Positions 31,856 through 37,014 of a stretch of 37,014 nucleotides of DNA are shown one piece after another (position 1 is the stretch's first letter; each line of letters opens with the position of its first letter). The position numbers and the translations under genes are program-made. The notes beneath the pieces were generated by a model that did no database searches, was not told the DNA's origin, and saw only the letters and a list, made by a program, of their open reading frames with translations. The stretch comes from Coprococcus sp. GTDB taxonomy: Bacteria > Bacillota > Clostridia > Lachnospirales > Lachnospiraceae. The stretch is taken from contig JAEDGN010000017.1 in NCBI GenBank assembly GCA_016297495.1, forward strand, positions 1 to 37,014. Reading direction: 5' to 3'.

Positions 31856-31891
31856 GAGCCGCTGAAAAATTCATCTATTTTTCAGCGGCTC
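31856..31891. terminator. Bidirectional hairpin between tyrA and tetR
   Basis: GAGCCGCTGAAAAAT (31856-31870) and ATTTTTCAGCGGCTC (31877-31891) are perfect 15-base complements around six bases. On the minus strand TTTTC follows, and the right arm encodes the last residues of the TetR protein. On the plus strand only CTTTG follows, so it is weaker for tyrA. Confidence 0.8.
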
Positions 31892-32462
31892 CTTTGCGTT
31901 CAGGATCAATAAAATCTTTTACTCTGTGACTGATAAGATATTCGTACGCCTCAAACATCTGATCAGCAGTAAAGTTCTGTGAATTGTCCTGAATCCATAT
32001 CTGCAGCAGATTGGTCAGCGACATTGCATAATAGGATGCGACCATTTCAGCCGTCAGCAGGGGGTTATTGAATTTGCTTTCCACATAATAAAAAGCATTA
32101 AATTCCTCCAGGAAAAGCCCATAGAGATATTTTTTCACGATCTCCGAAAATGCATTCTGCCCGGTTACTTCAAATGCTCTTCTGTAAAACTGGCTGTCAT
32201 TTTTCATACACACAAACAGCAGCTTGACGCCTTCCATATACATACCCTGCTCAAACATGGCTTTTATCTTCTCAATAATATTCTCATTGAAAATCCATTC
32301 AAGCACCTCATATTTATCACAGAAATAATTGTAGAAAGTCGGCCTGATCACCCCGGCTTCATCTGTAATCATCTTGATGGTTATTTTTTCAAAAGGATGT
32401 TCCTTCATCAATACCTTCAGGCTTTCCCCAATCAATGCCCTGGTCATCTTTTTTCGTTCCAT
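31875..32462 (-). CDS. TetR-family transcriptional regulator
   Basis: The 195-residue protein has an N-terminal TetR helix-turn-helix (IGESLKVLMKEHPFEKITIKM, then ITDEAGVIRPTFYNYFCDKYEVLEWIF) and an all-helical ligand domain (about 60-180). Gene order is MntP-like, radical SAM, tetR on one strand, but tetR has its own promoter at 32508-32536. A motif similar to its -10 region recurs at the promoter of the MntP-like gene, so it may control both. The effector is unknown. Confidence 0.88.
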   Translation of the reverse strand: MERKKMTRALIGESLKVLMKEHPFEKITIKMITDEAGVIRPTFYNYFCDKYEVLEWIFNENIIEKIKAMFEQGMYMEGVKLLFVCMKNDSQFYRRAFEVTGQNAFSEIVKKYLYGLFLEEFNAFYYVESKFNNPLLTAEMVASYYAMSLTNLLQIWIQDNSQNFTADQMFEAYEYLISHRVKDFIDPERKGAAEK

Positions 32463-32507
32463 TCAATACTTCCTCTCGGTCAAACTCCTCTTCAGCAATA
32501 TTTAGTC

Positions 32508-32536
32508 ACTATAACACAAAAAAGAAGAAAAATCAA
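32508..32536 (-). promoter_or_regulatory. Promoter of tetR
   Basis: On the minus strand TTGATT (32536-32531) and TATAGT (32513-32508) are 17 bases apart. The sequence TATAGTGACTAAAT around the -10 (32513-32500) has a near copy at the MntP-like promoter. Confidence 0.65.
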
Positions 32537-32546
32537 ATAAAAATAA

Positions 32547-32597
32547 GTGAATGTCCCGGGAACCATACGCATCGTAAATCGTTCGCCGGAACATTAC
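32547..32597 (-). terminator. Probable terminator of the radical SAM gene
   Basis: On the minus strand GTAATGTTCCGG pairs imperfectly with CCGGGACATTCAC around a long loop, then comes a T-rich run (TTATTTTTATTTG). It lies just after the radical SAM stop codon and before the tetR promoter. Confidence 0.5.
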
Positions 32598-32610
32598 TTT
32601 ATCCTTTAAT

Positions 32611-34017
32611 TTATTTCTTATAATTCGTGTAATTTGGTTCCTTATGCTTCTGATTTGCCCAGATTGCATCGGCATGCCCTTTCCATTCATCAGCATAGGC
32701 TTCGCATTTATCGCAGAGATGTTCTACTGACTCAGGAGACTCCAGATTGGTTGTATGTGCGCCGGTCTCATGTACCATCTGTCTGAGGAATTCAGGATTT
32801 TCCAGCATCGGACATGGCCGCAGATGATTCTTATTGAATGGCTGACCATCATGATAAGCCATGAATAAAGGGCTCTGCAGAATCTCAAGAATGGAACTGT
32901 CGTGGATGTTCGCATTGGAAAAATGGATGAATACACACGGTTCTGCATCACCGGCTGAATTGATATGGAAATAATTACGTCCGCCTGCAATACAGCCGCC
33001 AACATACTCGCCATCATTCTGGAAATCCATCGGGAAGAACTCGATATCCGAATCCTGAGAACGAATCTGGCGGATTCTCCTGATCATATACTCACGCTGT
33101 TCCATCGTCGGCATCAGATCTGTGACCGCATTATTACCGACAGGCATATAGTGGAAATAGAAGCCGAAGCGTGCACCCTTTTCAGAGATCATCTTCAGGA
33201 ATTCATCACTGGTAACTGCCTCAATATTGGCCCGTGTATAGCAGATGGATGTTCCAAAAATGATACCGTGTTTTTTCAGAAGATCCATCGCTCTCATAAC
33301 AGCCTCATAATGACCCTCACCACGTCTTGCATCATTGGTCTCAGGTGTTCCCTCGATGGACAGCTGGAAGGTAATATTGCCAAGGCGAACAACTTCCTTA
33401 CAGAAAGCTTCATCGATCAATGTTGAATTTGTATAGATGGAAAATTCCACATCATTGTGCTTTTCAGCCAGACGCAGGATATCTGCTTTGCGAACCAGCG
33501 GTTCGCCGCCTGTCAGCATATACAGATAGACACCCAGCTCTTTACCCTGTGTAATGATTTTATCCATATCATCGAATGTCAGATTATGTTTATGACCGTA
33601 TGTACCAGACCAGCATCCTGCACAGTGCATATTGCAGGCAGATGTCGGATCGAACAGAATCAGCCACGGAATATTACAGTGATAAATCTCTCTGTTGCGG
33701 CGGATCATTTTAGTACCGCGGAAAAATGCCTCAAAACCAAGGTTCAGCGCAGCCATTTTTGCCACATGAGGATCTGTCTCATCCAGTACACGGTTAATGA
33801 ATTTGATCCATCTGTTATTCGGATCTTTGATGGCAGCTCTGACCTTGTCATAATCTTCCTTAGAAAATCCATTGCCCCAAAACTGCTCTGCCCAGTCAAC
33901 GATCTCAAGGAATCCTTTTTCTCTGTCCTTGTCGATCATAGCCAGTACTCTGTCAATTAATACACTCGCTGCAGTCCTCTGCACCTTATGCGAAACCTTA
34001 TCTAATGCTGTATTCAT
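32611..34017 (-). CDS. Radical SAM/SPASM-type enzyme of unknown substrate
   Basis: The 468-residue protein has a helical N-terminal domain (about 1-110), then the AdoMet cluster CNMHCAGC (Cys128, 132, 135) and a TIM-barrel core (MLTGGEPLVRK, SIYTNSTLID, QLSIEGTPETND). Further cysteines follow, in YVGGCIAGG, DAEPCVF, RPCPML and a final CDKCEAY pair, consistent with an auxiliary cluster domain. GGAGG precedes the ATG. The gene starts 16 bases after the MntP-like gene. Nothing like a peptide precursor lies nearby, so peptide maturation is not favoured. The substrate is unknown; modification of membrane lipids or a small metabolite is possible. Confidence 0.88.
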   Translation of the reverse strand: MNTALDKVSHKVQRTAASVLIDRVLAMIDKDREKGFLEIVDWAEQFWGNGFSKEDYDKVRAAIKDPNNRWIKFINRVLDETDPHVAKMAALNLGFEAFFRGTKMIRRNREIYHCNIPWLILFDPTSACNMHCAGCWSGTYGHKHNLTFDDMDKIITQGKELGVYLYMLTGGEPLVRKADILRLAEKHNDVEFSIYTNSTLIDEAFCKEVVRLGNITFQLSIEGTPETNDARRGEGHYEAVMRAMDLLKKHGIIFGTSICYTRANIEAVTSDEFLKMISEKGARFGFYFHYMPVGNNAVTDLMPTMEQREYMIRRIRQIRSQDSDIEFFPMDFQNDGEYVGGCIAGGRNYFHINSAGDAEPCVFIHFSNANIHDSSILEILQSPLFMAYHDGQPFNKNHLRPCPMLENPEFLRQMVHETGAHTTNLESPESVEHLCDKCEAYADEWKGHADAIWANQKHKEPNYTNYKK

Positions 34018-34033
34018 TACAAAATCCTCCTAC

Positions 34034-34606
34034 TTATACCATATATTTAAAAATAACATCAAATGCCGAAATCAGCAGCAGCGCACCGCCAACTCCGTAT
34101 GCTTTTGTCTTTTGCTCATATCCCAGCCGAAATCCAGTATATAACCCAAGAACTACGAAAAGCGCAGTCACAATGAGAATACTCAGAGCCACCGTTATTA
34201 ATCTGGTCCCCAGAAATCCAAAACCCATTCCGGCAAACAGCGCATCAATACTGGTAAAACAGGCAGCGACACAGAGCTGCTTATAATTGATATCGCTCAG
34301 CCTTTCAAGAATTACCTCATTTTTCCATGCCTTATATAACATATATACACCAAGGGCCATAAATATGATAACAGAAATAAGATACCATATGGATCTCATA
34401 TTCTCAGCGGCCACTGCCAGATATGGAAAACAGGTAACAAAATGGCCCAGCATCACGGCAGCAACCTGCCAGATACAGAAAATCAGGCTCATTTTCAATA
34501 GCTTTATTCTTTCTATTTTCAGAAGAACAGCGCCCTGACATACGACAACAGCGTAGACATCCAAAGACAACCCAACGGAAATAATCAGTATTTCTATAAG
34601 ATTCAT
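34034..34606 (-). CDS. MntP-like manganese efflux-type membrane protein
   Basis: The 190-residue protein has six transmembrane helices in two repeats. The MntP family signatures are GLSLDVYAV in helix 1 (LSMDAFAV in MntP) and FTSIDALFAG in the second repeat. MntP exports manganese, and related YtaF proteins occur in sporulation. Changed residues (V-Y in the first motif, L-F in the second) make the cargo uncertain. TGGAGGG precedes the ATG. Its promoter region (34665-34676) has a motif shared with the tetR promoter. It is the first gene before the radical SAM enzyme. Confidence 0.8.
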   Translation of the reverse strand: MNLIEILIISVGLSLDVYAVVVCQGAVLLKIERIKLLKMSLIFCIWQVAAVMLGHFVTCFPYLAVAAENMRSIWYLISVIIFMALGVYMLYKAWKNEVILERLSDINYKQLCVAACFTSIDALFAGMGFGFLGTRLITVALSILIVTALFVVLGLYTGFRLGYEQKTKAYGVGGALLLISAFDVIFKYMV

Positions 34607-34664
34607 ACACGCCCTCCAGTCACCGAATTATTTTCTCCGTTTCTTTTGTTAATGTCTGTCGGCA

Positions 34665-34676
34665 ATTAGTACTATA
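34665..34676 (-). promoter_or_regulatory. -10 region and candidate TetR site of the MntP-like gene
   Basis: The minus strand reads TATAGTACTAAT, close to TATAGTGACTAAAT at the tetR promoter. TATAGT is the likely -10; the -35 is unclear. A T/C-rich spacer precedes both. Confidence 0.4.
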
Positions 34677-34723
34677 GAAGAAAAAAATAAAAAAGTACAG
34701 CTTCACAAAAAGCGAAATGTTAT

Positions 34724-34756
34724 AAAAAAAGCTACAAATCCTCAGAAATGTAGCTT
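34724..34756 (-). terminator. Terminator of the secC-ABC-F operon
   Basis: AAAGCTACA and TGTAGCTTT pair around a 12-base loop; on the minus strand the stem is followed by seven T. Confidence 0.85.
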
Positions 34757-34801
34757 TATCTTTAACACAAAATGCAAAATGTAGGATCAATCATTCAATT
34801 T

Positions 34802-36358
34802 TTAGAAAATCTTAGTTGTCCATCTGGTACAGTCCCAGACATCCGTTGCAAGTCCTTCGTAAAACTCAGGCTCATGGCATACCATGAGAATACTGCCCCC
34901 ATAAGCCATAAGGGAACGCTTCAGTTCATCTTTGGCATCCACATCCAGATGGTTCGTCGGTTCATCCAGCAGAAGCACGTTGGTTTCGCGGTTGATCAAT
35001 TTGCACAGACGAACCTTCGCCTGCTCTCCACCGCTTAAAACACGAACCTGACTCTCAATATGCTTGGTAGTCAGACCACATTTTGCCAGAGCCGAGCGCA
35101 CCTCATACTGTGTAAACGCCGGAAATTCCTCCCACAGCTCTTCAATGCAGGTTCTGGTGCCGTCACCTGTCATCTCCTGTTCAAAATAGCCAATGGAAAG
35201 ATAATCTCCCTGTTCCACACTGCCGCCAAGGGGCCTGATCAATCCGAGAATACTTTTTAACAGCGTCGTCTTACCGATACCATTGGCTCCAGTCAGCACG
35301 ATCTTCTGACCACGCTCCATCTCCAGATTCAATGGTATGGACAGCGGTTCATCATAACCGATCACCAGCTCACTGGTCTGGAAAATATAGCGTCCCGGCG
35401 TTCGGGCCAGCCTGAAATTGAACTCCGGCTTCGGTTTCTCCGCCGCCAGTTCGATCACGTCCATCTTGTCCAGCTTCTTCTGCCTGGACATGGCCATATT
35501 CCTTGTGGCAACTCTGGCCTTGTTCCTGGCAACAAAATCCTTCAGCTGGGCGATCTCCTTCTGCTGCTTATTATAAGCCGCCTCCAGCTGTGCTTTCTTC
35601 ATGGCATAGACCTCCTGGAACTGATCATAATTGCCCACATAACGATCCAGGCGCTGGTTCTCCATGTAATAGATCAAATTGACCACCGAATTGACAAACG
35701 GTATATCATGTGAGATCAGAATAAACGCATTTTCATAATCATTCAGATACCGTTTCAGCCATTCAATATGAACAGCATCCAGATAATTGGTCGGCTCATC
35801 AAGCAGAAGGATATCCGGCTTTTCAAGAAGCAGCTTCGCCATCAGTACCTTTGTACGCTGTCCGCCGCTCAGATCCGCCACATCCTTATCAAGGCCGATA
35901 TCTGTAATGCCAAGGGCTCTGGCCACCTCATCCACCTTACTGTCAATCATGTAAAAATCATGCATCATCAGCAGATCCTGTATGGTTCCCAGTTCTTCCA
36001 TGGCTGCATCCATCTCATCCTGATCCATATCACCCATACTGTCACAGATACTGTTCATCTTCTCTTCCATCTCAAAAAGAAAATCAAAAGCAGAAGTCAG
36101 GACATCTCTGATAGTCATGCCCTTCTGCAGCACCGTATGCTGATCCAGATAACCGACACGGACATTCTTTGCCCATTCGATCCTGCCTTCATCAGGCATC
36201 AGTTTACCCGTAATAATACTCATAAAAGTGGACTTACCTTCACCATTGGCGCCGATAAGTCCGATATGCTCTCCCGCCAGCATCCGGAAAGAGACATCCT
36301 GGAAGATGGCTCTGTCTCCGAATCCGTGGGATAAATGTTCGACATTTAAAATACTCAT
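34802..36358 (-). CDS. ABC-F translation factor, YkpA/YbiT-like
   Basis: The 518-residue protein has two ABC domains without membrane segments. Domain 1: GANGEGKST, LSGGQ, DEPTNYLD. Domain 2: GANGIGKTT, LSGGE, DEPTNHLD. The linker between is charged (MKKAQLEAAYNKQQKEIAQL). EGKST in place of AGKST and NYLD in place of NHLD are family-typical of the YbiT branch. There is no C-terminal coiled coil, unlike the ABC-F at 16916. The ATG at 36358 follows TGAGG and makes a protein of usual length; the frame continues to 36436 without a site. It is 22 bases behind the SEC-C gene. Confidence 0.9.
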   Translation of the reverse strand: MSILNVEHLSHGFGDRAIFQDVSFRMLAGEHIGLIGANGEGKSTFMSIITGKLMPDEGRIEWAKNVRVGYLDQHTVLQKGMTIRDVLTSAFDFLFEMEEKMNSICDSMGDMDQDEMDAAMEELGTIQDLLMMHDFYMIDSKVDEVARALGITDIGLDKDVADLSGGQRTKVLMAKLLLEKPDILLLDEPTNYLDAVHIEWLKRYLNDYENAFILISHDIPFVNSVVNLIYYMENQRLDRYVGNYDQFQEVYAMKKAQLEAAYNKQQKEIAQLKDFVARNKARVATRNMAMSRQKKLDKMDVIELAAEKPKPEFNFRLARTPGRYIFQTSELVIGYDEPLSIPLNLEMERGQKIVLTGANGIGKTTLLKSILGLIRPLGGSVEQGDYLSIGYFEQEMTGDGTRTCIEELWEEFPAFTQYEVRSALAKCGLTTKHIESQVRVLSGGEQAKVRLCKLINRETNVLLLDEPTNHLDVDAKDELKRSLMAYGGSILMVCHEPEFYEGLATDVWDCTRWTTKIF

Positions 36359-36380
36359 AAAAACCTCATTCAGTCTGTGA

Positions 36381-36884
36381 TTATCTGCCGCAGCACTGTT
36401 TATATTTCTTGCCGCTGCCGCATGGACACGGATCATTACGTCCGATCTTCTTGCCCTTTACAACTGTCATGGACTTCTTCTGAGCCTTATAAAGCTCTTT
36501 TCTGCGCTCCTCTGACAGCAGCGCATCCCACTGAGGCAGATTGTACAGCCAGTCAGCCTTGGCAGCAACCATATTGTAATACAGCTTCTCAAGGTCTATA
36601 TCAACAACAACTTCCGAATCGGCTACAATGGTGTCCACCGGATTTGGAGTTTTCAGACTCTCATTGATACCATCAAGAAAACCGCCGAAGCGCACAACAT
36701 CCATGCCATATTTTTCTGCCAGTTCGGCAACCGTACCCTTCTCAACCTCAACAGGCTCTGTCAGCATCTTCTCATAGACACTCTTCTCCTGCATATAATA
36801 ATCTGTCCAGAACTTCTGAGCCGCAGCCTGATCCTTATTGAACTGACCAGCCAGGACCTCCCAATCCTCCATCAAAGTACTCAT
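36381..36884 (-). CDS. SEC-C motif protein
   Basis: The 167-residue protein has a helical body and a C-terminal zinc-binding SEC-C motif: GRNDPCPCGSGKKYKQCCGR, as in SecA and YecA. SEC-C modules bind zinc and often contact ribosomes. The body is unfamiliar to me, with segments FGGFLDGINESLKTP and a cluster DIDLEKLYYNMVAAKA. The ATG follows AAGGTG and the promoter at 36957-36985. It is first in an operon with a ribosome-associated ABC-F protein, hinting at a role near translation. Confidence 0.88.
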   Translation of the reverse strand: MSTLMEDWEVLAGQFNKDQAAAQKFWTDYYMQEKSVYEKMLTEPVEVEKGTVAELAEKYGMDVVRFGGFLDGINESLKTPNPVDTIVADSEVVVDIDLEKLYYNMVAAKADWLYNLPQWDALLSEERRKELYKAQKKSMTVVKGKKIGRNDPCPCGSGKKYKQCCGR

Positions 36885-36956
36885 TTCTTCACCTTATCCT
36901 TTATTCATAATATAAAACAAATAAATGGCACCCTCTCATACAGATGCACCCTTCAA

Positions 36957-36985
36957 ATTATAAAAGATACATCCCTATTTGTCAA
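36957..36985 (-). promoter_or_regulatory. Promoter of the secC-ABC-F operon
   Basis: On the minus strand TTGACA (36985-36980) and TATAAT (36962-36957) are 17 bases apart, a full consensus promoter, giving a leader of about 65 bases. Confidence 0.85.
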
Positions 36986-37014
36986 TTCATTTTACGCCAT
37001 AAAGCCTTACACTG

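Overview
The window looks like a chromosomal segment of a low-GC, spore-forming Gram-positive bacterium of the class Clostridia, most likely in or near the Lachnospiraceae. The reasons are: an L27 with an N-terminal extension next to its Prp protease, a LexA/YneA-type SOS pair with GAAC-N4-GTTC boxes, a SpoIIM-type sporulation protein, a small Cys-rich protein of the kind seen in clostridial spore formers, Rex beside a YdiF-type ABC-F, and strong AAGGAGG ribosome binding sites. Almost all genes are chromosomal housekeeping genes. I see no rRNA, tRNA, CRISPR array, insertion sequence or prophage.

Layout. 1-4530 (+): a possible gene tail, then the ribosome and cofactor operon rplU-prp-rpmA-obgE-yhbY-nadD-yqeK-rsfS, with its own promoter and L21-type leader and a terminator at the end. 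4560-5790: divergent lexA and a yneA-like LysM gene sharing an intergenic region with several SOS boxes. 5790-5965: a gene-free stretch with two unexplained inverted repeats. 5965-9590: a TtcA-like tRNA thiolase (-), an XerS-like tyrosine recombinase (+) with a dif-like inverted repeat directly upstream of its promoter, then xerD and a spoIIM-like gene (-). 9740-16650 (all -): proC, yebC, a CorC/HlyC membrane protein, mazF (no antitoxin gene visible), alr, nnr and rex. 16916-18847 (+): ydiF-like ABC-F, convergent with a subtilisin-like protease. 19829-23600 (-): pyk, a sugar-phosphate nucleotidyltransferase-like gene, a small Xre regulator and mnmM. 23600-25140: a small accessory cluster (Cys-rich protein, a 59-residue protein, and two unknown proteins) with sequences resembling sporulation sigma-factor promoters. 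25219-30503 (-): leuS, an unknown membrane protein and an EF-G-like GTPase. 30751-31848 (+): tyrA with an ACT domain. 31875-34606 (-): MntP-like transporter, radical SAM enzyme and TetR regulator. 34802-36884 (-): a SEC-C protein followed by a second ABC-F.

How the parts work together. The first operon couples ribosome large-subunit proteins, their processing protease, assembly GTPase and silencing factor to NAD synthesis. LexA and the YneA-like protein form an SOS checkpoint that can delay division. Two tyrosine recombinases lie back to back, and the first has its own candidate recombination site. The alr-mazF order matches the conserved Bacillus/Clostridium arrangement without the antitoxin gene. 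The most promising items for follow-up are the dif-like site with the XerS-like recombinase, the putative sporulation cluster around 23.6-25.1 kb, the MntP-radical SAM-TetR locus, and the EF-G paralogue with altered G motifs. None of these is proven novel; all functional statements rest on reading motifs by eye.
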